From: Fundidesulfovibrio magnetotacticus
GTDB taxonomy: Bacteria > Desulfobacterota > Desulfovibrionia > Desulfovibrionales > Desulfovibrionaceae
Assembly (NCBI RefSeq): GCF_013019105.1
Contig: NZ_BLTE01000007.1
Location: forward strand, 62,001-126,000
Length of the DNA: 64,000 nucleotides
Direction of reading: 5' to 3'
Shown: positions 18,001 to 27,199 of the stretch, piece by piece
How the letters are laid out: every line of letters begins with the position of its first letter
How positions within the stretch are numbered: the first letter of the stretch is position 1
The notes under the pieces: model-generated
What the model saw: only the letters and a program-made list of their open reading frames with translations
What the model was told of the DNA's origin: nothing
Database searches by the model: none
Position numbers and translations under genes: made by a program

Positions 18001-19212
18001 GTGTCCACGATCAACGAGGGTTCCTACGCATCCATCCAGTTTTCACTGGCCTGGCGCAGCGCCGAGGCCACCCACGAAGAACGGTTCCTGGCCCGCAAGG
18101 CCAATCTCTGGCGAGACATCTTTCCTCCCGGTTTCAAGGATCTTCTCATGGGGCTCGGCGCGGGCGAGGGCGTGCGAGCGTCGTACGCGCCGGGACGCGG
18201 CCTGCCGGGCCGCGAGGCCAGCCGCGTGGTGGAGCTGCCCCGCCGGGCCTTCCGAGGGCGTTCGCCCTCGGGCCGGGACATTACGCCCCGGGCGGGCCGG
18301 TTCTACCCTCTTGGTTTTTTCGAGGGGCTGCCCGGGGTCTACCCGCAGGACGCACGCCCGGGCCGGGTGCTCCGCGCGGACGAGTCCCTGCTGCGCGTGG
18401 ACATGGGGCATCCTTTCGCGTGGCGCACCCTGGACGTGACGGCCCAGGTGCTTGAAGTGCGCGACAAGACCTCGGACACGGGGGGGCGGATCTCCTGCTG
18501 GATGGAGGAGCTTTGCGACGGCGGGCCGGGGCTTCAGGCGCGGTGCGAGGACGGCTGCCCCACGGACTTCGCGGACGCCGACGCCATGACCCGCCTTGAC
18601 CCATCGGACGACGCGCTCTTCCACGAGACGCCCCGGTTGGTGAACCACGTCGATTCCGGGGCGGCCCAGGTGCTGCGCGAAGCCGCGATGCGCCGTGTGC
18701 GGCCCGGAACGCGCGTGCTGGACCTTATGGCCGGATGGCGCACGCACCTGGACCCTTGCGCGGGGATTCACGTGACGGGCCTGGGCATGAACGCGCAGGA
18801 GCTGGCGGCCAATCCGCTCCTTGCGGAGCGCGTGGTGCACGATCTCAACAAGAGCCCCCTGCTGCCCTTCCCGGACGCCTCGTTCGATGCGGTGGTGTGT
18901 ACGTTGTCCATCGAGTACCTCATCCGGCCGCTGGAGGTGGTGGCCGAGTGCGCGCGGGTGCTGGCTCCCGGCGGCGAGCTGGTCATCGGCTTTTCCGACC
19001 GCTGGTTCCCCACGAAGGTTCCGGCGCTGTGGATGGACCTGCACCCCTTCGAGCGCCTGGGCTGGGTGCTGGACCTGCTGCTGCGCGACGGGCGTTTCGA
19101 GGGGCTGTGGACCTTCTCGGACCGCAACCGGTGGCGTCCGGCGGACGATCCGCACATCCGCCAGACGTTCACCGGCGACCCGGTGTTCGTCGCCGGGGGA
19201 CGCAGGGCCTAG
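18001..19212 (+). CDS. Fusion of an FKBP/SlyD-like domain and a SAM-dependent methyltransferase
   Basis: 403 aa if translated from the GTG at 18001, which follows AAGGAG closely; an alternative GTG lies at 17983. The N-terminal ~170 residues resemble the FKBP peptidyl-prolyl isomerase of SlyD, most clearly in the motif MGHPFAWRTLDVTAQVLEV (compare the SlyD NHPLAG region). The C-terminal half is a class I methyltransferase: motif I is VLDLMAGWRTHL, followed by DAVVCTLSIEYL and APGGELVIGFS. The glycine-rich motif I is atypical. The substrate is unknown. It is monocistronic, divergent from the binding-protein operon. Confidence 0.75.
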   Translation: MSTINEGSYASIQFSLAWRSAEATHEERFLARKANLWRDIFPPGFKDLLMGLGAGEGVRASYAPGRGLPGREASRVVELPRRAFRGRSPSGRDITPRAGRFYPLGFFEGLPGVYPQDARPGRVLRADESLLRVDMGHPFAWRTLDVTAQVLEVRDKTSDTGGRISCWMEELCDGGPGLQARCEDGCPTDFADADAMTRLDPSDDALFHETPRLVNHVDSGAAQVLREAAMRRVRPGTRVLDLMAGWRTHLDPCAGIHVTGLGMNAQELAANPLLAERVVHDLNKSPLLPFPDASFDAVVCTLSIEYLIRPLEVVAECARVLAPGGELVIGFSDRWFPTKVPALWMDLHPFERLGWVLDLLLRDGRFEGLWTFSDRNRWRPADDPHIRQTFTGDPVFVAGGRRA

Positions 19213-19375
19213 GCCCCCTGCCCTGCCGCTCCCCGTTTCGGACGCCGCTCTGCCCCGCTCCCCGTCTGGTCGCCGCTCTGCCCCGTTCCCTGGTTCGGTC
19301 TTATCCAACCGACTGTGCCAACCGCTTCGCGCCCGCGTCCGGTCCGCTTTGGGACCGGACGCGGGCGCGAAGCCA

Positions 19376-19455
19376 TTGCCGGGGTCCGGGGGGAGGCTCT
19401 CCCCCCGGCGGGTCCAGGGCGGAGCCATGGCGGGGTTTGGGGCGGAGCCCCATGT
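19376..19455. repeat. Family C palindromic intergenic repeat
   Basis: A string of short GC palindromes, including GGGGGGAGGCTCTCCCCCC and GGGGCGGAGCCCC, joined by GGCGGGTCCAGGGC. A related array occurs at 59158-59262 in the trpC-trpF spacer, with the shared units GCGGGTCCAGGGC and GGGGCGGAGCCCC. This looks like a REP-type family. Confidence 0.6.
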
Positions 19456-19568
19456 TCTTCCGGCGCGACGGCGCCGGTCCGGGCCGGGCGGGCCAGATCG
19501 GGTCGTAGCGACGGGGCGTGCCGGCGGGTGCTGAAACGGTTTGGAGCGGGACGGGTGGGGAGACGCGA

Positions 19569-19603
19569 ACGCCCCGGGCCGCACGCGCTGGCGGCCGGGG
19601 CGT
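19569..19603 (-). terminator. Hairpin downstream of bfr
   Basis: Stem ACGCCCCGG / CCGGGGCGT extended by CCGC/GCGG with one bulged G, 34 bases after the bfr stop. On the minus strand the hairpin is followed only by a weak T-rich stretch, so it may need Rho or act as an mRNA-stabilising end. Confidence 0.5.
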
Positions 19604-19636
19604 CCTGGTTGGTCGCGCGGCGTTGGCTGCCTGGGG

Positions 19637-20170
19637 TCAGGCAGCTCCGCCGGGGATGGCGAAGCCTTTGGTGGTGCCGCCCGTGGAGGCCGGGGTGCCT
19701 GCGATCTTGGAGAGGTAGGTGGCGCCCAGCGTCTTGATGTGTTTGTCGATGTTGTCGAAGTAGTTGAAGTGCAGCTGCTCTTCCTCGATGACGGTTTCGA
19801 AGAGTTTGGCGCTGATGGAGTCGCCGTTTTCGCGGCAGACGTTGAGGAACTGGTTGTAGGAGTCGATGGTGTCGTCCTCGGTGTTGGCGTCGAAGACGTA
19901 GACCTGCTCCACTTTCTGGCCTTTCACGATGTTTCCGGCCTTTTCGGCGGTGGGGTCGCCGTCGAGCTCCTTAATGCGTTCGGCGAACATCTCGGCATGG
20001 CGCATCTCGTCGATGGCGATGAGCTTCATGTTCTTGGCCAGCTCGCCGTAGTCCAGGCTGTCAAGGTTGTAGTGCTGGTTCATGTACTGGTGGATGGCCT
20101 GAAGCTCCATGCCGCGGGCCTTGTTGAGCACTTCCACCACTTTGGCCTTGCGGGCTTCCCTGTCGGACAT
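19637..20170 (-). CDS. bfr: Bacterioferritin
   Basis: 177 aa, very close in length and sequence to the Desulfovibrio bacterioferritin that carries Fe-coproporphyrin. Di-iron ligands are visible at E22, E55, H58, E98, E131 and H134, matching the ferroxidase site of D. desulfuricans Bfr with a one-residue offset. M56 corresponds to the haem axial ligand. The protein stores iron as a 24-mer cage in the cytoplasm and helps handle oxygen and peroxide in anaerobes. A good ribosome site (AAAGGAGA) precedes the ATG. In Desulfovibrio a rubredoxin gene can accompany bfr; none is seen here. Confidence 0.95.
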   Translation of the reverse strand: MSDREARKAKVVEVLNKARGMELQAIHQYMNQHYNLDSLDYGELAKNMKLIAIDEMRHAEMFAERIKELDGDPTAEKAGNIVKGQKVEQVYVFDANTEDDTIDSYNQFLNVCRENGDSISAKLFETVIEEEQLHFNYFDNIDKHIKTLGATYLSKIAGTPASTGGTTKGFAIPGGAA

Positions 20171-20386
20171 CGCGATTCTCCTTTACGTGCAGGTTCGTTT
20201 CCTGATGATGACAACGTGCGCGGCGCTTGGGGCCGCACCCGGGCGGATAGCACCTTTTCCGGGCGAACCCAAGGATTTTGCCGGAAGAGACCGCCTACTC
20301 GCATGAACCATTCTTACCAGATAATGGCTGTCCACAGCAAGAGGCCTGACGCCCCCGGGACAGGGAGCGCTTCCGTCGCGGCCGCA

Positions 20387-22162
20387 TCAGGACTTGAGAT
20401 GTTCAATCAGCTCCGCCAGCACATGGGTCTGCCCGGACAAGGTGTCCACGGAGCGCGCGCTCTCCTGCATGGCCTCTGCGGTCTCGGAGGAGATGCGGTT
20501 GACGTCGCCGACTCCCCTGTTGATCTGCTCGCTGGCCGCCGCCTGCTCCTGGGATGCCGCGGCGATGGACCGGACCTGATCCGTGGTGCGCTCCACCAGG
20601 GAGACGATCTCGTCGAGGGCCTCGCCCGAGGATCGAGCCTGGTTCGTAACGGCTTCAATGCCGGCCACGGCCTGCTCGACGTTGCCCACGTTCTTGCGCG
20701 TGCCCTCCTGGATGGCCCTGATGGCGTCGCCGACCTCCTTGGTGGCGGACATGGTTTTTTCGGCCAGTTTGCGCACCTCGTCGGCCACCACGGCGAAGCC
20801 GCGCCCGGCGTCTCCCGCGCGGGCGGCCTCGATGGCGGCGTTGAGGGCCAGGAGGTTGGTCTGGTCGGCGATGTCCGAGATGACGCCCATCACCCGGCCG
20901 ATGCCCTCGGCCTGGCCACCCAGCACGGCCATGTCCCCCTTGAGGCCCAAGGCCGACTCCTGAACGGCCCCGATGCCGCGCACCACCTCCGTCACCGCGC
21001 GGGAGCCCTCCTGGGCCTTGTCCCGCGCGACGCCCGCCGTCTGGGCGGCCTGCGTGGCGCTGCGGGCCACCTCCAGCACGGTGGCGTTCATCTGGTCCAT
21101 GGCCACGGCCGTCTGCCCCGCGAAACGCGACTGCTCCTCCGCCCCCCGGCTGGAGCGGCCGATGCGCTCCATGAGCTCCCGCGAGGCCCCTGCCAGGGAG
21201 CCCGCCACATCCTCCAGACGCTCGGCCGCATGGAGCATGTTCCGGGAGTGCGCCTCCGCCGTCTCGCGGGCCGACTCGCTCTCGCCGATGGCCTTGCGCG
21301 CGGCCAAAGCCTCCCGCGCCGCCTCGGCGCTCTTGGCGTCGGCAATCCGGATCTTGTCTTTGAGCGCCGCCACCATGCGCCTCAGCGATTCGGCCAACAT
21401 GCCGATCTCATCGCCGCGTCGCACGTCAAGCACCGAATCCAGGTCGCCCTCCGCCACGGCGCGTGCGTAGCGCACGCTCTCGCGGAGCGGCCCCGCGATG
21501 TTGCTTATCACCAGCAGCGAAAGACCGCTCAGGACCGCCGCCACTAAGACCAGAAATAGGGACGAGAGCATCACGCTCCCCCGACGGGATTCCTCCGTTC
21601 GGGTCAGGGCAGCAGCGCGGGCCTCCTCGCCGGTCCTGGCGATGGAATCCACGATGGCATCGATGGCCCTGGTGGGCTCCCGGTCGATGCCCGTGACGAG
21701 CTTGTCCACGGCTTTGCCGGTCTGCGGGTCCTCGGGGTGGAAGGCGCGCAGGGCGTCGAGGTATTTCCCTAAGAGCGCCGTGTGCAGCGCGGCGGTGCCG
21801 TCGGCCATGTCGGAGGCCATGCCCAGTTGCCGCATGTCGCGGCGCAGTTCCGCCAGGCTGGCGAGCATCTTTTCGTGCTCGGCCCTGAAGCCTGCCAGAT
21901 GCTTTTCGTAGAGGGCCTTGTCGTTGCCCCGGATGAGGATGTTCTTCCACTCCTGCACCTGCACCTTGAAGGCGACCTGGGCCTCCCGGGCCGTGTCCAC
22001 CGTCCGCACCACGACCTCGGCCTGTGCCAGCTGCTCCCGCATGGCGCGGTCCAGGTCGGCGGAATGGACCATCACATAGACATACAGACAGGCCACACAG
22101 CCCACACCGAGCCCGACGATGGAGAACAGCTTCGCCTTCACGCTCAGATTGTCGATCAACAC
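20387..22162 (-). CDS. Methyl-accepting chemotaxis protein
   Basis: 591 aa, GTG start with GGAGG four bases before. Transmembrane helices lie at about 11-31 and 197-220, enclosing a mostly helical periplasmic sensor of about 165 residues (four-helix-bundle type). A HAMP domain (about 221-272) and a long coiled-coil signalling domain follow, with the invariant tip [18 protein letters not shown]. It should form arrays with CheA and CheW at the inner membrane. No methylation-receptor pentapeptide for CheR is visible at the C-terminus. The ligand is unknown. It is monocistronic. Confidence 0.95.
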   Translation of the reverse strand: MLIDNLSVKAKLFSIVGLGVGCVACLYVYVMVHSADLDRAMREQLAQAEVVVRTVDTAREAQVAFKVQVQEWKNILIRGNDKALYEKHLAGFRAEHEKMLASLAELRRDMRQLGMASDMADGTAALHTALLGKYLDALRAFHPEDPQTGKAVDKLVTGIDREPTRAIDAIVDSIARTGEEARAAALTRTEESRRGSVMLSSLFLVLVAAVLSGLSLLVISNIAGPLRESVRYARAVAEGDLDSVLDVRRGDEIGMLAESLRRMVAALKDKIRIADAKSAEAAREALAARKAIGESESARETAEAHSRNMLHAAERLEDVAGSLAGASRELMERIGRSSRGAEEQSRFAGQTAVAMDQMNATVLEVARSATQAAQTAGVARDKAQEGSRAVTEVVRGIGAVQESALGLKGDMAVLGGQAEGIGRVMGVISDIADQTNLLALNAAIEAARAGDAGRGFAVVADEVRKLAEKTMSATKEVGDAIRAIQEGTRKNVGNVEQAVAGIEAVTNQARSSGEALDEIVSLVERTTDQVRSIAAASQEQAAASEQINRGVGDVNRISSETAEAMQESARSVDTLSGQTHVLAELIEHLKS

Positions 22163-22578
22163 GGGGCCTCCGCTGGCTGACGTTCCGCAAAGCGGTCACG
22201 ACGCATCCTTCAACCGCCCCGGGTTCCTCCACGTGGATGACGACCGGAGGCGGCAGCGACGACAAGGCAGACGGCATGAGGATTCGCCAAGTTGACATCA
22301 CAATTGTGTGAAAATGACAAGAAAGAAACGCCTTCCGACGCCGGGCGCCCCCTGCGCGGCCCAGGCCGACCGGAGCCGCCGGAGCGCGTGGGAACCAGCC
22401 GAAACGGCGTTGCGGACAGGGAAAAACGGAGCGCCAGGCCTCGGGACGCGGCGGAGCGGGCGGCCCGTCCTCGAACGGACCGGAGACATGCGGGGGGGAT
22501 GAAACGCGCAACCCGCGCGGGAAGCCTCCCGCGCGGGTTCGCAAGCGCTGCGGCGGAAGCGCGGGCGGGGCGGCGGGG
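22163..22578. other. 416-base intergenic stretch with A/T-rich promoter region and a terminator
   Basis: No gene is seen. Bases 22288-22322 are strikingly A/T-rich and include TTGACA and the 10-bp palindrome CACAATTGTG, and could hold the chemotaxis-gene promoter or an operator, although no good -10 box sits at the right distance. A terminator-like hairpin lies at 22510-22539. The remainder is GC-rich without conserved content. Confidence 0.5.
22510..22539 (-). terminator. Terminator-like hairpin after the epimerase gene
   Basis: Perfect 13-bp stem, AACCCGCGCGGGA with its complement, and a 4-base loop, 40 bases downstream of the epimerase stop codon. On the minus strand TTGCGCGTTTC follows, a weak T-tract. 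Confidence 0.65.
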
Positions 22579-23610
22579 CTAGGCTTCCACTCCGGCGGCG
22601 CGGAAATACCAGCGGGCGGCCAGCTCCATGCCCGGGCGCACCAGCACCACGGGCTCGTAGCCCAGCAGCTCGCGAGCGCGGGAGATGTCGGCAAGGGAAT
22701 GGCGCACGTCGCCCGCGCGCTCGGCGCGGTGCACGGGCGCCACGTCGGCGGCCTCGGGCCTGCGCCGGGCCACGATCTCGCGGATGAGCACGAAAAGCTC
22801 GTTCAGGGTGGTGCGCTCGCCGCAGGCCACGTTGTAGGCCTTGCCCGGGGCCTCGGGGTGCTCCGAGAGGGCGGCCAGCAGGTTGGCGCGCACGGCGTTC
22901 TCCACGTAGCAGAAGTCGCGGCTGGTCTCGCCGTCGCCGTTGATGAAGACGGTCTCCCCGGCCAGCAGGGCCGCGAACCACTTGGGGATCACGGCGGCGT
23001 AGGCCCCCTCGGGGTCCTGCCGGGGGCCGAAGATGTTGAAATAGCGCAGGCCCGCCAGCTGCATGCCGTAGCAGGAGCCGAACACGTCGGCGTAGAGCTC
23101 GTTGGCCATCTTGCTCACGGCGTAGGGCGAGAGCTGGCGGCCGGTGCGCTCCTCCACCTTGGGCAGTCCGGGGTGGTCGCCGTAGACGGAGCTGGAGGAG
23201 GCGTAGACGAAGCGGCGCACGCCCGCGTCGCGCGCGGCCACGAGCATGTTCAGGAAGCCGCCCGCGTTGACCGCGTTGGTGAGCAGCGGATCGTCGATGG
23301 AGCGCGGCACGCTGCCCAGGGCGGCCTGGTGGAGCACGTAGTCCGCTCCGCGGCAGGCCTCGGCGCAGGCCTTGGGGTCGGTGATGTCGCCTTCCACCAG
23401 GGTGAAGCGCGCGAAGGCCTCCGGCCCCACGCAGTCGCGCACGTTCTCAAGGTTGGAGCGGTGCCCCGTGGCGAAGCTGTCCAGGCCCGTGACCGACTGG
23501 CCAAGACCCAGCAGGCGCTCGACGAGGTTGGAGCCGATGAATCCGCCGCAGCCGGTGACGAGCCAGCGGGCGGGACGGGAGGCCATGGAGGCGGCGATGC
23601 GGTCGAACAC
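22579..23610 (-). CDS. NAD-dependent sugar nucleotide epimerase (WbpP/GalE-like)
   Basis: 343 aa, GTG start. It is an extended short-chain dehydrogenase with the Rossmann motif [10 protein letters not shown] (19-28), the Ser-Tyr-Lys triad in [10 protein letters not shown] and SPYAVSK, and the substrate-loop [21 protein letters not shown]. That last segment and the VPRSIDDP region resemble UDP-N-acetylglucosamine 4-epimerases of the WbpP/TviC group. It probably supplies an activated sugar for surface polysaccharide. It is downstream of the asparaginase gene by about 100 bases and ends at a hairpin. The exact substrate is inferred. Confidence 0.88.
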   Translation of the reverse strand: MFDRIAASMASRPARWLVTGCGGFIGSNLVERLLGLGQSVTGLDSFATGHRSNLENVRDCVGPEAFARFTLVEGDITDPKACAEACRGADYVLHQAALGSVPRSIDDPLLTNAVNAGGFLNMLVAARDAGVRRFVYASSSSVYGDHPGLPKVEERTGRQLSPYAVSKMANELYADVFGSCYGMQLAGLRYFNIFGPRQDPEGAYAAVIPKWFAALLAGETVFINGDGETSRDFCYVENAVRANLLAALSEHPEAPGKAYNVACGERTTLNELFVLIREIVARRRPEAADVAPVHRAERAGDVRHSLADISRARELLGYEPVVLVRPGMELAARWYFRAAGVEA

Positions 23611-23714
23611 GGATGTCTCCTGGGGGGTGTCGCGGGCTGGCCGCGCGGCGGGGAGCCCGCAGACATACCCTCAACCGCGAGGCGCTGGCAAGCCCCCTCC
23701 GCCTCCGGCCCGGG

Positions 23715-24200
23715 TCAGCCCTGGGCCTCGAAGCGTCCGGCCTCGCGGTTCTTGCGCACCTTGCCCGCCTGGAACACCAGGCCGTTCATGCACAGGTACA
23801 CGCCCTCGGTCAGGCCCTGGGCCGCGCCCACGGCGCAGCCCACGTTGAAGGGCGCATCCGACCCCTTGAAGCGCGCGGGGCTCAAGGCCCCGGTGAACAC
23901 GATCACCTTGCCCGGGATGCCGCGCAGGGCCTCGGCCGTTTCGGCCATGGTGTCCGTGCCGTGGGTCACCAGCACGTGGCGGGCGGGGTCGGCCTCGATC
24001 AGGGAGCGCAGGAGGGCGCGGTCCTCGGCGGTGAGGTGCAGGCTGTCCTTGCGGGTCACCTCGCGCAGGGTGAATTCCACGGCGGCCTTGGCCTCCTTGA
24101 GGATCTCCCCGGCCTGGGGCTCGCCCACCTCGTAGGTGGAGAGGTCGTCGAAGTAGATTTTGTCGATGGTTCCGCCCATGGTGTAGATGGAAAGCTTCAC
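23715..24200 (-). CDS. Short asparaginase-domain protein
   Basis: 161 aa from a GTG start that overlaps the aspA stop as GTGA. It has the two N-terminal asparaginase signatures: TMGGTIDKIY (7-16) with the nucleophile-type Thr, and VTHGTDTMAE with the Thr-Asp pair. Full asparaginases are about 330 aa; this short form lacks the C-terminal domain, a recognised variant. It would convert asparagine to aspartate, which the coupled aspartase then deaminates. The second catalytic Lys region is not clearly recognisable, so activity is uncertain. Confidence 0.82.
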   Translation of the reverse strand: MKLSIYTMGGTIDKIYFDDLSTYEVGEPQAGEILKEAKAAVEFTLREVTRKDSLHLTAEDRALLRSLIEADPARHVLVTHGTDTMAETAEALRGIPGKVIVFTGALSPARFKGSDAPFNVGCAVGAAQGLTEGVYLCMNGLVFQAGKVRKNREAGRFEAQG

Positions 24201-25636
24201 GCGGCGCCTCCCTTGGCGTCGGGGTTGAGCATGGCCGAGGGGTCCAGCACGCGGGCCAGGCGTTCTTCGTCCCAGCCGAGCAGCTCGCGGGCCGCCTCGT
24301 GCACGCTCTGGCCCGTGGCCTGGGCGTGCTGGGCCACTCGGGCGGCCTGGTCGTAGCCCACCAGGGGGCACAGGGCCGTGGCCAGGCCGAGGCTGCGCTC
24401 CAGCAGCTCGCGGCAGCGCGCCTCGTCGGCCTCGATGCCCTTGACGCACTTCTCGGCCAGCACCAGGCACCCCCTGCGCAGGAGCGTGAGCGAGTTGAAA
24501 AGGTTGTGCGCCAGCACGGGCTCCATGGCGTTCAGCTCCAGCTGGCCCGCCTCGGCGGCCAGGGTGACGGTGAGGTCCGAGCCGATCACCTGGAAGGCGA
24601 TCTGGTTGACCACCTCGGGGATCACGGGGTTCACCTTGCCGGGCATGATGGACGAGCCCGGGGCCATCTTGGGCAGGCGGATCTCGCCCAGGCCGCAGCG
24701 CGGCCCCGAGGAGAGCAGGCGCAGGTCGTTGCAGATCTTGGAGAGCTTCACGGCCGTGCGCTTGAGCACCCCCGAGAACTGCACGTAGGCCCCGGCGTCC
24801 TGGGTGGCCTCCACCAGATCGGACGAGAGCACCATGCGGTGGCCGCTCACCTTGCAGAGCATCTCCACGGCCAGGGCCGGGTAGCCCGCCGGGGCGTTCA
24901 GGCTGGTGCCGATGGCCGTGCCGCCCAGGTTGATCTCGCGCACCAGGTCCAGGGCCTCCAACAGGCGCTGGCGGTCCTCCTCCACCATGAGCGCCCAGGC
25001 CGAGAACTCCTGGCCCAGGGTCATGGGCACGGCGTCCTGCAACTGCGTGCGCCCTATCTTGATGATGTGGGCGAACTGCCTGCCCTTGGCCTCCAGGGCC
25101 TTGGCGAGCCGCCCCATGGCCTTGTGCAGGTCGCGCCCCATCATCACCAGGGCCAGGCGCAGGGCCGAGGGGTAGACGTCGTTGGTGGACTGGGAGAGGT
25201 TCACGTGGTTGAGGGGGTGCAGGAAGGCGTAGTCGCCGCGCGGCCTGCCCAGGATCTCCAGGGCCAGGTTGGCCACCACCTCGTTGACGTTCATGTTGGT
25301 GGAGGTGCCCGCGCCGCCCTGGATCACGTCCACGGGGAAGTGGGCGCGGTACCTTCCCGCCAGGAGCAGGGCGCAGGCCTCGCGGATGGCCCCGGCGCGC
25401 TCGGCGTCCAGCAGGCCCATGCGCTCGTTGGCCAGTGCGGCGGCCTTCTTCACGGCGGCCAGGGCCTTGATGAACTCCGGGTAGTGGGAGATGTGCACCC
25501 CGGTGATGGGGTAGTTGCGCACGGCGCGCATGGTCTGGATGCCGTAGAGCGCCCCGGCGGGGACGCTCATCTCGCCCAGGGAGTCGCGCTCCACGCGCTG
25601 CTGCCTGGAGGCCCTGGGGGGGGTGGTCTCGTCCAT
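24197..25636 (-). CDS. aspA: Aspartate ammonia-lyase
   Basis: 479 aa from the ATG at 25636; the longer frame upstream is not conserved. The fumarase/aspartase superfamily signature GSSIMPGKVNP is present, and the N-terminal region (LYGIQTMRAVRNYPITG, FPVDVIQGGAGTSTNMN) fits AspA better than FumC. The enzyme turns aspartate into fumarate and ammonia; in a sulfate reducer this feeds fumarate into central metabolism. It lies 83 bases after livF and is coupled by GTGA to the asparaginase gene, so the operon can take up an amino acid, hydrolyse it and deaminate it. Confidence 0.92.
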   Translation of the reverse strand: MDETTPPRASRQQRVERDSLGEMSVPAGALYGIQTMRAVRNYPITGVHISHYPEFIKALAAVKKAAALANERMGLLDAERAGAIREACALLLAGRYRAHFPVDVIQGGAGTSTNMNVNEVVANLALEILGRPRGDYAFLHPLNHVNLSQSTNDVYPSALRLALVMMGRDLHKAMGRLAKALEAKGRQFAHIIKIGRTQLQDAVPMTLGQEFSAWALMVEEDRQRLLEALDLVREINLGGTAIGTSLNAPAGYPALAVEMLCKVSGHRMVLSSDLVEATQDAGAYVQFSGVLKRTAVKLSKICNDLRLLSSGPRCGLGEIRLPKMAPGSSIMPGKVNPVIPEVVNQIAFQVIGSDLTVTLAAEAGQLELNAMEPVLAHNLFNSLTLLRRGCLVLAEKCVKGIEADEARCRELLERSLGLATALCPLVGYDQAARVAQHAQATGQSVHEAARELLGWDEERLARVLDPSAMLNPDAKGGAA

Positions 25637-25719
25637 GTGCCTGCCCGTGATGGTTTGGGCGCGCGGGGGAGCCCCCGCGCGCCCGTGGAAGGTGTGGAAG
25701 GAGCGCTCCGGGGCGGGGT

Positions 25720-26424
25720 TCAGCCGCCCAGGTAGGCCTCGCGCACGCGCTGGTCGCAGGAGAGCTCGTGGCCCGTGCCCTCCAGCACGATGCGTCCGGT
25801 CTCCAGCACGTAGGCGTAGTGGGCCACCTTGAGCGCGGCGAAGGCGTTCTGCTCCACCAGGAGCACGGTCATGCCCTTCTCGTTGATGGCCTTGATGATC
25901 TCGAAGACGTCGCGCACCAGGATGGGGGCCAGGCCCAGGCTCGGCTCGTCGAGCATGAGCACCTCGGGGGCGCTCATGAGGGCGCGGCCCACGGCGAGCA
26001 TCTGCTGCTCGCCGCCGGAAAGGGTGCCGCCCTTCTGCTCGCGGCGCTCGTACATGCGGGGGAAGAGTTCGTAGACCCACTTGAGGTCGCGGGCGATGCC
26101 GTCCTTGTCCTCGCGGGAGTAGGCCCCGAGCATGAAGTTCTCGTACACCGTGAGGTGGGGGAAGATGCGCCTGCCCTCGGGCGACATGGCGATGCCCGAC
26201 TTGACCACCTCCACCGGGTTCATGGCCCCGATGTCCTTGCCGTTGTAGGAGATGGACCCCTTCTTGTTCTTGAGGAGCCCCGCGATGGCGCGCAGCGTGC
26301 TGGACTTGCCCGCCCCGTTGGCCCCGATGAGCGTGACCACCTTGCCCTGGGGCGCTTCCAGGCTCACGCCCTTGAGGGCGTGGATGCCGCCGTAGTGCAC
26401 GTGAAGGTCCTGCACCTTAAGCAT
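25720..26424 (-). CDS. livF: Branched-chain-type amino acid ABC transporter, ATP-binding protein LivF
   Basis: 234 aa. Walker A is GANGAGKSS (about 33-41), the ABC signature is LSGGEQQMLAVGRAL, Walker B is VLMLDEPSLGLAP and the His-loop region follows VLLVEQN. Length and the LivF-specific YPGFP-like region fit the second ATPase of the LIV system. It overlaps livG by 8 bases (ATGCTTAA). It works with LivG beneath the LivH/LivM channel. Confidence 0.95.
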   Translation of the reverse strand: MLKVQDLHVHYGGIHALKGVSLEAPQGKVVTLIGANGAGKSSTLRAIAGLLKNKKGSISYNGKDIGAMNPVEVVKSGIAMSPEGRRIFPHLTVYENFMLGAYSREDKDGIARDLKWVYELFPRMYERREQKGGTLSGGEQQMLAVGRALMSAPEVLMLDEPSLGLAPILVRDVFEIIKAINEKGMTVLLVEQNAFAALKVAHYAYVLETGRIVLEGTGHELSCDQRVREAYLGG

Positions 26425-27199
26425 CGCAGTGGGCCTCCTCGCCCAGGTAGGCCTCGATGACCTTGGGATCGGACTTGATCTCCCCGGGGTCGCCCACGGC
26501 GATGGTCACGCCGTAGTCCAGCACCCAGATGCGCTCGCAGATGCCCATGACGAGCTTCATGTCGTGCTCGATGAGCAGCACCGTGAGCTCGAAGCGGTCG
26601 CGGATGTCGCGCACGAAGTCCATGAGTTCCAGGGTCTCCTGGGGGTTCATGCCCGCGGCCGGTTCGTCCAGGAGCAGGAGCCTGGGGTTGGTGGCCAGGG
26701 CGCGGGCGATCTCCAGCCTGCGCTGCGCGCCGTAGGGCAGGCCGGAGGCCTGCTCGTGGGCCAGGCCCGCCAGGCCGACCACGCCCAGAAGCTCCAGGGC
26801 GCGCTGGCGGATCTCCTTGTCCTCGCGGCGCGCGCCGGGGGTGCAGAACACGGCCCCCAGCCAGCTGGAGCGCTGGCGCACGTGGGCGGCCACCATCACG
26901 TTCTCCAGCACCGTGGCGTTGCCGAAGAGCCGGATGTTCTGGAAGGTGCGGGCGATGCCCGCCGCGCACACCTTGTCGGGCGACATGCCCGTGAGGCCCC
27001 TGCCGTCCAGGAGCACCGTGCCCTCGGTGGGGCGGTAGAAGCCGGTGATCATGTTGAAGCAGGTGGTCTTGCCCGCGCCGTTGGGGCCGATGAGCCCGCC
27101 GATGCTCCCCTGGGCCAGCTGGACGCTGAAACCGTTCACGGCGGTGAGGCCGCCGAAGCGCATGGTCAGGCCCCGGGTTTCCAGGACGTAGTCGCTCAT
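26417..27199 (-). CDS. livG: Branched-chain-type amino acid ABC transporter, ATP-binding protein LivG
   Basis: 260 aa from the ATG at 27199, which overlaps the livM stop as ATGA. Walker A is GPNGAGKTT, the LivG segment ARTFQNIRLFGNATVLENVM is present, and Walker B is LLLLDEPAAGMNP. It is the first ATPase of the LIV transporter and pairs with LivF. The motifs are complete and the length is typical. Confidence 0.95.
   Translation of the reverse strand: MSDYVLETRGLTMRFGGLTAVNGFSVQLAQGSIGGLIGPNGAGKTTCFNMITGFYRPTEGTVLLDGRGLTGMSPDKVCAAGIARTFQNIRLFGNATVLENVMVAAHVRQRSSWLGAVFCTPGARREDKEIRQRALELLGVVGLAGLAHEQASGLPYGAQRRLEIARALATNPRLLLLDEPAAGMNPQETLELMDFVRDIRDRFELTVLLIEHDMKLVMGICERIWVLDYGVTIAVGDPGEIKSDPKVIEAYLGEEAHCDA

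Larger units (their letters stand above)
19213..19636. other. 424-base intergenic stretch with palindromic repeats and no gene
   Basis: No conserved coding sequence is seen. It contains a family C palindromic repeat (19376-19455) and a terminator-like hairpin (19569-19603). The open frames crossing it are low-complexity Arg/Gly/Ala translations. Confidence 0.6.

Noticed and set aside
19376-19455. A CRISPR-like repeat
   Set aside because: The units are short palindromes of unequal spacing with no constant spacers; no cas gene is near.
22288-22320. A plus-strand promoter from TTGACA at 22292
   Set aside because: No -10 box at a suitable distance and no plus-strand gene follows, so it was only noted as A/T-rich sequence.
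24197-26080. An N-terminal extension of AspA of about 150 residues
   Set aside because: The extension is an out-of-frame translation of livF; homology begins near the ATG at 25636.
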